In this document: in pieces, positions 15,173 through 24,645 of the stretch
How the letters are laid out: each line of letters opens with the position of its first letter
Numbering within the stretch: position 1 is the first letter of the stretch
NCBI GenBank assembly: GCA_035539855.1
Contig: DATLHO010000238.1
Coordinates: 1 to 29,425, forward strand
DNA from: DATLHO01 sp035539855
Lineage (GTDB): Bacteria; Bacteroidota; Ignavibacteria; OLB7
Length of the DNA stretch: 29,425 bases
Direction: 5' to 3'
The notes under the pieces: generated by a model
Databases searched by the model: none
What the model was told of the DNA's origin: nothing
The model's input: the letters and a program-made list of their open reading frames with translations, nothing else
Program-made: the position numbers and the translations under genes

Positions 15173-16452
15173 TAGACGACCAGACCGAATATCGAGCACA
15201 TCTCGTCTTCGGAGCTCGGCCCGTAGTAGATGTCCTCGTCGGTTTCGTTGACGTACGTCGCCTCCAGGCGAAGACGCTCGCCGGGCTCGAGCCGGAAGGG
15301 CGTATCGTAGCGTGCGATCAGCGGATGATCCCACTGACGATTCTCGTAGACCATCACCTCCCCCGCCGTCCGCATGTGGTAGACCCTGAACAGGCGGCCG
15401 TGCTTGTGGAAGTGGGTCGTCAGCATCAGGAGATCCTGCGAGCTGTCGATCGTGAGCGTGTCGTGCAGCGTGCGCTCCGAGTGCGCCGGCAGCATGAAGC
15501 GATGGAAGCTCCACAGAAGGGGCTCGGCGACGCGATCGACACGGTCGACGGTGAAGACGTTGACATAGGCCTCTGCCGGGAGCGTATCGCCACCCGGATT
15601 GACCGCATGAACGTTGATGTCGAGAACGTCGGTCGGCTCCAGTCGGATTCCAACACCCGGAGGCAGCGAGTACGAGACATCGGACTCCTGCGTGCCGAAA
15701 TAGAAATGCCTGACGCGCAGGAACTCGTCGTTGTTCGTGCCGCGATCGCGCACGACCGACAGCGGCAGCGGCGCGCCACCCTGGGGAATTCCGTAGAGCG
15801 TGAAGTGATGGCTGTTGTCGCGCATCCTGACGTGGAATCCCGTGAGGTATCGCTCGGCGGAGACCGGCGGAGGCAATGCGAAGAACACTTCGCGCTCCGA
15901 GCGCGGTCTGACGGGAAACGCCGGGAGGTGGAACTGGAATCCGCGACTCGGCGGCACGAGCGGCTCGAATTCTCCGTGGCCGTGCGCGTCGTGCAGCAGT
16001 GACGTATCGGCGACCGCGCCGGTTCGTGGCGCTCCGGCGGCGATCCACTGGCGGATGAACTCGATGGCGGCCGGATGCAGCGCAGAGGAGCCGAGCGGCA
16101 TGCGGGCGCCGTGCCCGACGGAGAGCGATCCGGTGAGCTTCATCATGAGGAAGCTCGACTCGGGCGACCCGGGACGAACGCGGAGAAGTCCACCATCGGC
16201 GGCAACCGAGTTCACGGGCGCGATGTTGACAAGCGCGTCGAATGCACGGCCGGCGTCGAGCGGCAACGAGCCGGTCGGCGTCGAACCTGCATGGCAACCG
16301 GAGATCGCGCACCCGGGCGCAAGGATTTCCTTCTCGAGTCGCTCGAAGCTCGAGCGGGTCAGGATCGGCGTGGGCTCGGTCGGCTCGCTGCAGGCGGCGA
16401 GGAGGATTGCGAGCACCCATATCGCGAGCCGGAGGTGGACTGGCGTGCGCAT
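15169..16452 (-). CDS. Lipoprotein fusing a c-type haem motif to a PHM-like copper monooxygenase
   Basis: This 427-residue lipoprotein has a signal peptide ending LLAAC (lipid on C21). Residues about 35-145 form a small cytochrome-like domain with CAISGCH (C48, C53, H54: a CX4CH motif) and a possible distal Met in RMPLG (M118). Residues about 165-427 resemble the type II copper monooxygenases PHM and DBH: HH (215-216) and H282 would bind CuH, H347/H349 (THFHKH) and M418 (DEMC) would bind CuM, so the full ligand set is present. PHM-type enzymes hydroxylate C-H bonds using ascorbate; here the haem domain might supply electrons. The start was set by the signal peptide; upstream in-frame ATGs exist. 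The natural substrate is unknown. Confidence 0.85.
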   Translation of the reverse strand: MRTPVHLRLAIWVLAILLAACSEPTEPTPILTRSSFERLEKEILAPGCAISGCHAGSTPTGSLPLDAGRAFDALVNIAPVNSVAADGGLLRVRPGSPESSFLMMKLTGSLSVGHGARMPLGSSALHPAAIEFIRQWIAAGAPRTGAVADTSLLHDAHGHGEFEPLVPPSRGFQFHLPAFPVRPRSEREVFFALPPPVSAERYLTGFHVRMRDNSHHFTLYGIPQGGAPLPLSVVRDRGTNNDEFLRVRHFYFGTQESDVSYSLPPGVGIRLEPTDVLDINVHAVNPGGDTLPAEAYVNVFTVDRVDRVAEPLLWSFHRFMLPAHSERTLHDTLTIDSSQDLLMLTTHFHKHGRLFRVYHMRTAGEVMVYENRQWDHPLIARYDTPFRLEPGERLRLEATYVNETDEDIYYGPSSEDEMCSIFGLVVY

Positions 16453-16573
16453 GAGAGTCACCGGGGAGAGGAGGCGCGGGAGGGCGTAACGCCTGAGGAG
16501 TGAGGGATGAGATCGAACGTACGGAGACGGCGTCGTCAATGCAACCGACGCCCGCGATCAGACGATCACCGAA

Positions 16574-18700
16574 TCACCGCGAAGGCACTCCGACGACGAC
16601 TTTGCCGCTGCGCCAGCCGCCGCGCCACGAGGCGACGACGACCACCGGCTGTACATCCGTCGATGCAGGAACGTAGAGCTCGACTCGAACTTCGGGTGAT
16701 GCGCGCATTACTTCGCGAGCGATGACACGCCCACTCAGGTCAACGACACTGACCTCGATCTCTCCGGCGATCGGAGGAAGAAACGACACTCTACGCCCGC
16801 GCGCGGAGAGTTCTCGTAGCTCTTCATTCATGAATGGAGGACGCGCCGGCAAGACCTTGCCCGGATCGTCAATATCGAGGACCGCTATGCTGCCGTCGAC
16901 GAGCCCGAGGCCGACCCACTCCCCGTTCCTGCTCGTCGCAATCTTCCACACTCCATCCTGCAGATTGTCGACGCGAGTGCGGAGCTCGAGGTCGCGCGAC
17001 CAGACACTGATGGTGCTGTCTGCGTTCAACGTTACGATCTGGTCGTCACCGGCGACCTCGATTCTGTCAACCTCGTGGCCGATCGGAAGCTCGCGCAATC
17101 TGGTCTGATCTATCTGCCATTCAATGACGGTATTGCCGCCGCGGACAAAGTAGACTACCCGTTCGTCGTTCGAGAACGTCATGAGCCAGTCGTACTGCGA
17201 TCCGGGGATGGTGTCGATCCTCCCATCTGGACGAAGGACGACGAATTCTCTGTTATGGCCCAACCGCGTGACGATGTACTGCCCGCTACGCGAAAGGAGT
17301 GCGGGAGAGAACGCCGTTTCGAAGGACGGGGTCCACACGGCTTCGATCCGTGAGATCTCTCCGCCGTCGCGCAGGTTTCGGAGAATGCCGATGCGACCAT
17401 CGACAAACAGTCCGATCTCTCCATCCCTTGAAAGCGCTCGAAACTCGCCGGGGGTTTCGATCACGGCAAGAGTATCGCCGCGAGTCACCTCGATGATGCC
17501 GATTGTCGTCGCGTTGAACCGGTAGACGGCGAGCAGACCGCGATCGGTCGCGTACGAATTCAGATTCGTCCACAGCGAACGAGCATGCCCTTCGCCTGAT
17601 CGTGCATCAAAGAACCTCCAGACTCCGCCCGAGGCGGATACAAGTGTCGAGTCACCCGAGAGCGAGAGAAGACGGTCGATCTTCGCATTGTGCGATGTCA
17701 GCGTGTCGGTCGCAACTGTATCTCCGAAATACATACGCACGAGGCCGCCGCCCGGGCTTCCGAAATACTGCCAGTCGTCGATATTCCCTCCGGCAAGCCC
17801 GCCTGTTCCATGCGACCGGCCTGATGTCCATCTCGAGAGAGTCGTTGTCGACGATTCGCCCCGCATCCGGAGAAATCCGATGCGTCCACCGAGCGCGCTC
17901 ACGAGCACGCCTTTTGAGTCCGCCGTAAACTCAGCCCCCATCCCTTCGAGCCCGACTGTCAGTGAGTCGACGGTTGCGCCAGTGGCTATCTCGAGAATGG
18001 TCAGGCGACGGAGCCCAAGGTCGACCACCAGGAATAGACGACCATCAGGGGACAAGGCGCGGTAGCCAGTGGTCACCGAGCCACCGACAAAGTGCTGTCG
18101 CCGTATGATCTCGAGGGTTCGACCGTCTCGCCACAGTACACTGTCGCCGATGACCGACATAATGGTATCACCTGCGCCAATGAACCTACTGGTCCCTTCG
18201 ATGTCGACATCGCCAATCCGATTGGAATCGAGGTCCCACAGCCAATGCAGTGACCCCGTGGCGAAGAGAATTCTCTTCCCATTCCTACTCGAACTTATTC
18301 CGGACCCCTCCGTCATGTCGCCGCCGACAATCCGATCGTGCGTTTGCGTCGCCAGCAGCATACAACCGCCTACGGATGGAATCGCGACGACGTAGCTCCC
18401 GTCACGTGTAAACGCCAGATTCCCTTCCCGAAGCATGTTGTAGCGGGTACCGCGAGGCACCACTCGGTACACCTGCAGGATCGCGCCATCAGAGGCTCGC
18501 CAGATTTTCACGAGCGCGTCCGAGGAAGCAGAAGCGACCATGGATCCATCGCTCGAAACTGCAACGGCCGTGATGGCTTCCGAATGTCCATCACGCAGCC
18601 AACGAAGGCTCGGCCGTTGGGCAAACGATGGGGCGGCGATGATGAGAAGAAGAGCGCAGACGGAGCTAAGCCGTCGAGCAAGGTGGGAGTTCGAGAGCAT
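16574..18700 (-). CDS. Secreted WD40-type beta-propeller protein with sorting-like tail
   Basis: This 708-residue protein has a Sec signal peptide (cleaved near SFAQ, residue 28) and then repeated WD-like units. The first is clearest: GHSEAITAVAVSSDGSMVASASSDALVKIW. Later units (such as RALSPDGRLFLVV and VWKIATSRNGEWVGLG) are degenerate, so two propellers are plausible. The last ~65 residues (GEIEVSVVDLSGRVIAREVM... then GKVVVGV) look like a type IX C-terminal sorting domain with the usual xVxDxxGRxV core. WD40 proteins are scaffolds; outside the cell the role is unknown. The base composition is visibly less GC-biased than neighbours and third positions vary more, which may mean recent acquisition or weaker codon selection. 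The start fits the signal peptide. Confidence 0.83.
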   Translation of the reverse strand: MLSNSHLARRLSSVCALLLIIAAPSFAQRPSLRWLRDGHSEAITAVAVSSDGSMVASASSDALVKIWRASDGAILQVYRVVPRGTRYNMLREGNLAFTRDGSYVVAIPSVGGCMLLATQTHDRIVGGDMTEGSGISSSRNGKRILFATGSLHWLWDLDSNRIGDVDIEGTSRFIGAGDTIMSVIGDSVLWRDGRTLEIIRRQHFVGGSVTTGYRALSPDGRLFLVVDLGLRRLTILEIATGATVDSLTVGLEGMGAEFTADSKGVLVSALGGRIGFLRMRGESSTTTLSRWTSGRSHGTGGLAGGNIDDWQYFGSPGGGLVRMYFGDTVATDTLTSHNAKIDRLLSLSGDSTLVSASGGVWRFFDARSGEGHARSLWTNLNSYATDRGLLAVYRFNATTIGIIEVTRGDTLAVIETPGEFRALSRDGEIGLFVDGRIGILRNLRDGGEISRIEAVWTPSFETAFSPALLSRSGQYIVTRLGHNREFVVLRPDGRIDTIPGSQYDWLMTFSNDERVVYFVRGGNTVIEWQIDQTRLRELPIGHEVDRIEVAGDDQIVTLNADSTISVWSRDLELRTRVDNLQDGVWKIATSRNGEWVGLGLVDGSIAVLDIDDPGKVLPARPPFMNEELRELSARGRRVSFLPPIAGEIEVSVVDLSGRVIAREVMRASPEVRVELYVPASTDVQPVVVVASWRGGWRSGKVVVGVPSR

Positions 18701-18831
18701 GGCTGGAGTGAGATGTACTGAGATCCGTGAGGGCGTCGCACGGACGGGGCGTACTATGTCGGATGGATTCCCGTCGGAGGTTACGACCGTCGGCGAACGC
18801 GACCCGGCTCGACCGGCTGCCGCTGCATAAA

Positions 18832-19392
18832 CTACAGCTCGTCGGCTTGATCCCGCGCCTCGCGCGCCGCAGGCGCGGCGAGCACCGCCGAATCGATGCG
18901 CTCGAGCCAGCCCGCCCTCTCCAGCACGCGCGCGGCGTCGTACTGCCCGACGATCGCCCAGCCGGCGCCGCGGCGCTGGCGCAGCGAGAGCTCCGGACGA
19001 AATCCCGTCGAGCGGCGCGCGACGAAGACGAGGAACCACGCGTCGCGCTCCGGCTGCAGGCGGATGCGACCGATGTAGTGCCAGGGATCGCCGGGATGCT
19101 CGACGAAGCCGTCGTCGGTCGGCGTCGCGGCGGCGAGCTCGCGGAGCACGGCGCAGATCGTGTCGCGCGCGATCTCGACGCGCGAACCCTGAAGCTCGCC
19201 GATCGTCGGCTGCAGCCGCGCGCAGTCGATCGTCGCGAGGCCCTCGACGCCGGAGCCCGACATGACGTACCATCGGGCGACGAGACTGATCGCGACGGCG
19301 AGCCCGATGATCGCCAGCACCGTCAGTCGCGACGCACGTGCGCCAGTGTGCGCCGGCTCGATGGATTCTGCGGTTCGTTCCTCGGCTCTCAT
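18832..19392 (-). CDS. Small single-pass membrane protein coupled to the BatA-like gene
   Basis: This 186-residue protein has one transmembrane helix (about 23-45) after a polar N-terminus, then a periplasmic or extracellular domain of about 140 residues with two cysteines (in TIDCARL and DTICAVL) that could pair. I recognise no family. Its ATG overlaps the TGA of the upstream BatA-like gene (ATGA), so the two are translationally coupled and probably form a complex or work on the same process. The stop lies about 130 bp before the start of the WD40 gene on the same strand. Confidence 0.8.
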   Translation of the reverse strand: MRAEERTAESIEPAHTGARASRLTVLAIIGLAVAISLVARWYVMSGSGVEGLATIDCARLQPTIGELQGSRVEIARDTICAVLRELAAATPTDDGFVEHPGDPWHYIGRIRLQPERDAWFLVFVARRSTGFRPELSLRQRRGAGWAIVGQYDAARVLERAGWLERIDSAVLAAPAAREARDQADEL

Positions 19393-21491
19393 GCCGCCTC
19401 CACGGCGCCGGCGCGCACTCCGCGTCCGACGATCATCTCGGCGAACGCGCAGAGCAGCGCGAGCGCGAGCATGTACTTCCAGAGCTCGAGGCCGTGGCGC
19501 GATTCGGTGATGACCGGACCGAAGCCGCCGCGACGCGGCTCGAGCACCACGACGTTCTCCCTGTTCATCGCCCGTCGCTCGACGACCGCGCGGAGCTGGT
19601 CCTCATCCATCGGCGTCAGGTCGCTCTCGCCGCTTCCCATGTTCGCGGTGAACAGGGCGAGCGGCGTGCCGTTGGCCTCGACGCGATAGACTCCGGGCGC
19701 CCCGGTGTTGCCATAACCGATCGAGGCGCCGGAGGGGAACCGGCGCGTCGCCACGAACTCGTCGCGGCCATCCGGAGGAACGACCTTCACCTGCTCGGGA
19801 AGATCGGCGCGTCCCGGCAGCGGCACGGTGACGTCGTCGCCGACGACCGTCTGCACGAACGCCTCGCCGGATGCGCCGACGTAGAGCGCGGAGCGCACCG
19901 CCAGCGGAACGAAGATCCCCTTGAGCGGAAGATTGCTCCATGCGCCGGTCGGCGGTGCCGCGACATAGATGATCCTCCCGCGCCCGTGCCGCGTCTCGCT
20001 CATAAAGGGAACGCCGTTCGTCAGGCGGATGATCGTCTCGCCCGCCGTTGCCGGCAGAGCCTGGTAGATCTCGGGAGACTCGACGGTGTTGCCGGGATTG
20101 GAGGGATCGAAAACGCCGGAGAAGATCGGGTGCTCGCGCTCGACCGTGCCGAAGCGGAGGATCGACTGCCGCGTGGCATCGCCGACCGGCGCGCCCAGGC
20201 CGAGGCCGAGCTTGACGCCCGCCTGCGTGTTGAAGGCGTTGCGGTCGAGAGTCGGCCCGGCATACAGGACGACGCCTCCGCCCTGCAGCATGAACGTCGA
20301 GATCTTGTCGGCATCACCGGCGCCGACGGCCGGAACGTCGGCGATGACCAGCGCGGTGAAGCGGGACAGATCGAGCGTCGCGATCGCGCCCGGACCGTAG
20401 CTCTCGAGCTCGATCGCGGTGCCCGGCAATCCGAGCACCAGACCGAGGTAGCGCTGCGCCTCGGACGAGCCGACGACCGCCACGCGCACGCGATCGGGAA
20501 CACGCAGCGCGAAGTAGCGACGGTTGTCCGGCGCGAACTCGTCGCCCGCGACCTCGACGTATCCGCTGGTCATGCCTGATGCGCGCGGCGGCGCGGCGAT
20601 CTCGACGGCGACCGTCTGCTCGCGTGCGACGCTGACGGTTCGCTGCGCGACACGCTGGCCGTTGACGAACATCGAGACGACCGCCGCCTCGACGTCGCGC
20701 GCGCCGTAGTTGCGCACCCATGCCCGCAACTCGAGCGGCTTCTCCCGCTCGAATACCGCCGAGAGCACCCTGATCGAGTCGAGGCCGAGATTGGCCTGCA
20801 CGGTCGAGGCGTCGCCGATCGGCATGACGTACAGTCGCGTGGACTCCTCGAAGATCCTGAGCGAGTCGGTCTCCGTGCCGACGTTCGTGCGCTGGGCGTC
20901 GGTGATGAGATAGACCTCCTTGTTGACGTTCGTCGAGCGATCGAGCAGCGTGGCGGCAACGCGGAGCGCGTCGTCGAGCGCCGCACGGCGGTATCCCAGG
21001 CGCAGTTGCTCGATGCGACGCCGTAGCGCCTCGGGGTTGCGCGACGGCTCGGTCTCGGCGCCGCGCTCGAGATCGGTCATCGAGATGACGTACGCCTCGT
21101 CGTTGTCCTCGAGCAGCTCGACCACCTCGAGGGCGGCCTGCTTCGCCTGGTCGAAGCGCTCTCCCCGCTCATCGCGCAGTGCCATCGAGAACGAGTCGTC
21201 GACGAGGATGACGGCGGTGGTCGCGGCGTGCGAGCCCGGCAGGCCGATCGATCCGCGTAGCGCCGGCCGCGCGAACGCGAGCACCGCGAACACGACGATG
21301 CCGATGCGCAGGAGCATCAGCAGGACGTTGTTGATCTTGATGCGGCGGATCCGGGTCTTCTGAAGCTCCTTGAGAAACCGAAGCGAGCTGAACTCGATCG
21401 TCCGCAATCGGCTGCGATTGAGCAGGTGCAGCAGCAGCGGGATGCTGGCGGCGGCGAGCGCGAGGAGGACGAGTGGATTCAGAAACGTCAT
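19389..21491 (-). CDS. BatA-like membrane protein with von Willebrand factor A domain
   Basis: This 700-residue protein opens with the BatA N-terminal signature (MTFLNPLVLLALAAASIPLLLHLLNR) and a second helix near 54-78. A von Willebrand A domain follows (about 92-260) with the MIDAS motif VDDSFS (D98, S100, S102). A large extracytoplasmic domain of mixed beta strands runs to about 650, including a stretch (VRVAVVGSSEAQRYLGLVLGLPG) resembling the glutaminase-like domain seen in such proteins. A final helix lies near 667-688. BatA proteins are typical of Bacteroidetes and relatives, often beside MoxR ATPases and other Bat genes, none of which occurs here. The role (envelope stress or aerotolerance) is unproven. 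The start is the ATG of the signature. Confidence 0.9.
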   Translation of the reverse strand: MTFLNPLVLLALAAASIPLLLHLLNRSRLRTIEFSSLRFLKELQKTRIRRIKINNVLLMLLRIGIVVFAVLAFARPALRGSIGLPGSHAATTAVILVDDSFSMALRDERGERFDQAKQAALEVVELLEDNDEAYVISMTDLERGAETEPSRNPEALRRRIEQLRLGYRRAALDDALRVAATLLDRSTNVNKEVYLITDAQRTNVGTETDSLRIFEESTRLYVMPIGDASTVQANLGLDSIRVLSAVFEREKPLELRAWVRNYGARDVEAAVVSMFVNGQRVAQRTVSVAREQTVAVEIAAPPRASGMTSGYVEVAGDEFAPDNRRYFALRVPDRVRVAVVGSSEAQRYLGLVLGLPGTAIELESYGPGAIATLDLSRFTALVIADVPAVGAGDADKISTFMLQGGGVVLYAGPTLDRNAFNTQAGVKLGLGLGAPVGDATRQSILRFGTVEREHPIFSGVFDPSNPGNTVESPEIYQALPATAGETIIRLTNGVPFMSETRHGRGRIIYVAAPPTGAWSNLPLKGIFVPLAVRSALYVGASGEAFVQTVVGDDVTVPLPGRADLPEQVKVVPPDGRDEFVATRRFPSGASIGYGNTGAPGVYRVEANGTPLALFTANMGSGESDLTPMDEDQLRAVVERRAMNRENVVVLEPRRGGFGPVITESRHGLELWKYMLALALLCAFAEMIVGRGVRAGAVEAA

Positions 21492-21594
21492 AAGCCTGAT
21501 AATACACCGGGGTGCGCGCGAGGGCAAGCACGGTGCGGATAACTCTTGATGCCGGCGGACAAGGGCGTCTCCGTATTTTCGGCGCCACGATCGA

Positions 21595-21705
21595 GATCCC
21601 CCCTCCGGCGGCGGCCTCGTCATCCTCGCAAGCGAAGCGCCGCGGGGATCCTTCTTCGGCGGCAGCCGTGCCGAACGGTACCGCTTCCGCGGAAGACAGA
21701 TCCCC
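21595..21705. repeat. Compound palindromic intergenic element (GATCCCC/GGGGATC arms)
   Basis: GATCCCC (21595-21601), GGGGATC (21644-21650) and GATCCCC (21699-21705) alternate, so the middle copy can pair with either side. Inside the right half lie TTCGGC/GCCGAA (21655-21675), CGGTACCG (21676-21683) and CTTCCGCGGAAG (21684-21695); inside the left half TCGC/GCGA and GGCG/CGCC pairs. It lies between the BatA-like and polA genes and codes for nothing evident. It resembles REP/BIME-type dispersed repeats. Confidence 0.6.
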
Positions 21706-21724
21706 GGACGCATGGTCATTCCAA

Positions 21725-21759
21725 ACATCTGACATCTGACATCTGACCTCTGACATCTA
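21725..21759 (+). repeat. ACATCTG heptamer tandem array upstream of polA
   Basis: Five 7-bp units run head to tail: ACATCTG three times, ACCTCTG, ACATCTA. The array ends six bases before the polA ATG, so it would lie in the translation-initiation region. A related array sits before the FAH-family gene. Confidence 0.9.
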
Positions 21760-21765
21760 ACACAA

Positions 21766-24645
21766 ATGCCCGACAAGCGCCTTTTCCTCATCGACGGCAT
21801 GGCGATCCTCTTCAGGAGCTTCTACGCCATGTACGCCTCGCACCTGACGTCGAAGTCCGGTGAGCCGACCGGCGCGACCTTCGGCTTCGCCTCGGCGCTC
21901 GTCAGGATCATCGACAAGCACAAGCCCGATCTGATCGCGGTCGCCTGGGATACCGCCGAGCCGACGTTCCGGCACGAGCAGTTCACCGCGTACAAGGCCA
22001 ACCGCGCGGAGTTCCCGGAGGAGCTCGTGCCGCAGCTCGAGCGCGTCAAGGAGGTCATCGGGCTGTATCACATCCCGCAGCTCGAGATCCCCGGCTATGA
22101 GGCCGACGACGTCATCGGCGCGCTCGCCTGTCGCGCGGCCGACGACGGATACATGGTCTACTGCGTCACGCCCGACAAGGACTACCTGCAGCTCGTGCGC
22201 GACAACCTCCTGATCTACAAGCCCTCGCGGCCGGGCGCCGACGAGGAGATCGTCGGCTATGAAGGCGTGCACGCGAAGTTCGGCGTCACTCCCGACCGCG
22301 TCATCGACGTGCTCGCGCTCATCGGCGACGCGTCGGACAACGTGCCCGGCGTCAAGGGCATCGGCGAGAAGACCGCGATCCCGCTGATCCAGCAGTTCGG
22401 ATCGCTCGAGGCGCTGTATGAGAACATCGAAAAGGTCGAGAAGCCGGGCGTCCGCAAGAAGCTCCTCGAGAATCGCGACGCGGCGTTCATGTCGAAGGAC
22501 CTCGTGACTATCCGGTGCGACATCCCGATCGACGTCAGCTACGAGCAGCTTCGACTCGATCCTCCCGACATCAGGGGACTGCTCAGGATGTACGACGAGC
22601 TCGGCTTCAAGTCGCTCGCGATGCGCTATCAGTCGATGGCGATCGACGAGATCCCCGAGGAGTCCGAGCCGGCCAAGCCCGACGGCGATCTCACCGGCGA
22701 CGCGCAGGAGCCGGACGTGCCGCCGGAGAACCGATCGCTCTCGTTCGACTTCCACCTCGACCGCCTCAAGACGATCGCCGACGTCGAGCACACGTACGTG
22801 CTCGTGCGCACCGAGGAGCAGCTCGCGACCCTCGTCGAGTACGCCGGCGGCGCGACGGCGCTGACGTTCGACCTCGAGACCGACGGACTCGACTCCTTGA
22901 CCGCGAGCATCGTCGGCGTCTCGCTCGCGGTCAAGGCACACGAGGCCTTCTACGTGCCGGTCGCCAACGAGGCGATCCGCACCGAGACGACGGCAGACGG
23001 GGAACTCTTTGGTCAGGAACAGACGCGTGCGGCGACCGAAGGCCTGCCCCTCGAGCTCGTGCTCGGGGCACTGCGCCCGCTGCTCGAGCGCGCCGATCTG
23101 CCGAAGGTCGGGCAGAACGCGAAGTTCGACATGCTCATTCTGCGCCGCTACGGCATCCGCGTCGTGCCGCTCGGCTTCGACACGATGCTCGCGAGCTACG
23201 TGCTCGACTCCTCGAAGTCGCACGGCATGGACGCGCTGTCCGAGCGCCTGCTCAACTACACGCCGATCTCGATCAAGGAGCTGATCGGACCGCGCGGCAA
23301 GGAACAGATCTCGATGCGCGAGGTGCCGTTGGAGGCCGTGGCCGAGTACGCCGCGGAGGACTCCGACGTCACGCTGCAGCTCTATACCGTTCTTCAGGAG
23401 AGGCTGCGCGAGGAGAAGCTCATCGAGGTCGCCGAGCGCTATGAGTTCCCGCTCGTCTCTGTGCTGACGGAGATGGAGCACTGCGGTGTGGCGATCGACG
23501 TGCCGGCGCTCCGGGAGATCTCGGCGTCGCTCGAGGAGACGATGAAGCGGATCGAGATCGAGGTCTTCGAGCTCGCGGGCCACCCGTTCAACATCGGTTC
23601 GCCGAAGCAGCTCGCGACCGTGCTCTTCGAGGAGCTCAAGCTTCCCTCCTCCCGCAAGACGAAGACCGGCTACAGCACCGACCAGTGGGTGATGGAGGAT
23701 CTGGCGGCGCTGCATCCGCTGCCGGAGAAGATCCTCGCGTATCGCCAGGCGGCGAAGCTCAAGGGCACGTACGTCGACGCGCTGCCGGGACTGATCGCGC
23801 CGAGCACGGGACGCATCCACACGAGCTACAACCAGGCGGTGGCGGCGACCGGACGGCTGTCGTCGAACAATCCGAACCTGCAGAACATCCCGATCCGCAG
23901 CGAGATGGGTCAGGAGATTCGCAAAGCCTTCGTGCCGGGCATTCCCGACGCAGTGCTTCTGTCGGCCGACTACTCGCAGATCGAGCTGCGGCTGATGGCG
24001 TTCATCTGCGGCGACGAGGCGCTGGTGACGGCGTTCAAGGAGAACTTCGACGTGCACACCGCGACCGCGATGAACGTGTTCGGGTGTCCGAAGGAGGAGG
24101 TGACGCCGAACATGCGGCGCAAGGCAAAGGAGGTGAACTTCGGCATCATGTACGGCATCGGGCCGTTCGGGCTGGCGCGTCGCCTGAAGATCCCGAAGGC
24201 CGAGGCGCAGACGCTCATCACGACGTACTTCCAGAAGTACCCCGGCGTGCAGCAGTACATCGGTGAGACCGTCGAGAAGGCGCGCGCACTCGGTTACGTG
24301 GAGACCCTGAGCGGACGCCGGCGCTACTACCCGAACATCAACTCGCGCAACGCGTCGGAGCGCTCTGCCGAGGAGCGCGCGGCGATCAACATGCCGATCC
24401 AGGGCACCGCCGCCGACGTCATCAAGCTCGCGATGATCGACATTCACCGCGAGATCAAGGGCGCCTTCCCCGAGGCGAACATGCTCCTGCAGGTGCACGA
24501 CGAGCTCGTCTTCGAAGTGCCCGAGCGCTCAGCCGACGCGCTCGCAGCGTTCGTCAAGGAGAAGATGGAGACGGCCTTCCCGATCGGCGACGTGCCGCTG
24601 GTGGCCGAGACCGGGCTCGGACGGAACTGGCTCGAGGCGCACTAG
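21766..24645 (+). CDS. polA: DNA polymerase I
   Basis: This 959-residue polymerase fills gaps and removes RNA primers. The 5'-3' exonuclease domain covers about 1-300 (LFLIDGMAILFRSFYAM, YEADDVIG, DKDYLQL). The proofreading 3'-5' exonuclease (about 345-545) keeps its catalytic residues: D369/E371 (FDLETD), D455 (NAKFD) and Y528/D532 (YAAED), so proofreading should be active, unlike in many A-family relatives such as Taq. The polymerase domain (about 570-959) has D735 (SADYSQIELR), RRKAKEVNFGIMYGIG and D912 (VHDEL). Length is close to E. coli Pol I (928). The ATG follows the heptamer array and has no Shine-Dalgarno. Its TAG overlaps the convergent gene's TAG in CTAG. Confidence 0.98.
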   Translation: MPDKRLFLIDGMAILFRSFYAMYASHLTSKSGEPTGATFGFASALVRIIDKHKPDLIAVAWDTAEPTFRHEQFTAYKANRAEFPEELVPQLERVKEVIGLYHIPQLEIPGYEADDVIGALACRAADDGYMVYCVTPDKDYLQLVRDNLLIYKPSRPGADEEIVGYEGVHAKFGVTPDRVIDVLALIGDASDNVPGVKGIGEKTAIPLIQQFGSLEALYENIEKVEKPGVRKKLLENRDAAFMSKDLVTIRCDIPIDVSYEQLRLDPPDIRGLLRMYDELGFKSLAMRYQSMAIDEIPEESEPAKPDGDLTGDAQEPDVPPENRSLSFDFHLDRLKTIADVEHTYVLVRTEEQLATLVEYAGGATALTFDLETDGLDSLTASIVGVSLAVKAHEAFYVPVANEAIRTETTADGELFGQEQTRAATEGLPLELVLGALRPLLERADLPKVGQNAKFDMLILRRYGIRVVPLGFDTMLASYVLDSSKSHGMDALSERLLNYTPISIKELIGPRGKEQISMREVPLEAVAEYAAEDSDVTLQLYTVLQERLREEKLIEVAERYEFPLVSVLTEMEHCGVAIDVPALREISASLEETMKRIEIEVFELAGHPFNIGSPKQLATVLFEELKLPSSRKTKTGYSTDQWVMEDLAALHPLPEKILAYRQAAKLKGTYVDALPGLIAPSTGRIHTSYNQAVAATGRLSSNNPNLQNIPIRSEMGQEIRKAFVPGIPDAVLLSADYSQIELRLMAFICGDEALVTAFKENFDVHTATAMNVFGCPKEEVTPNMRRKAKEVNFGIMYGIGPFGLARRLKIPKAEAQTLITTYFQKYPGVQQYIGETVEKARALGYVETLSGRRRYYPNINSRNASERSAEERAAINMPIQGTAADVIKLAMIDIHREIKGAFPEANMLLQVHDELVFEVPERSADALAAFVKEKMETAFPIGDVPLVAETGLGRNWLEAH

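Noticed and set aside
21757..24498. Very long open frame antisense to polA
   Set aside because: It is a mirror of polA codon bias in GC-rich DNA, low in hydrophobic pattern and rich in Arg/Asp/Val; polA motifs are complete on the other strand.
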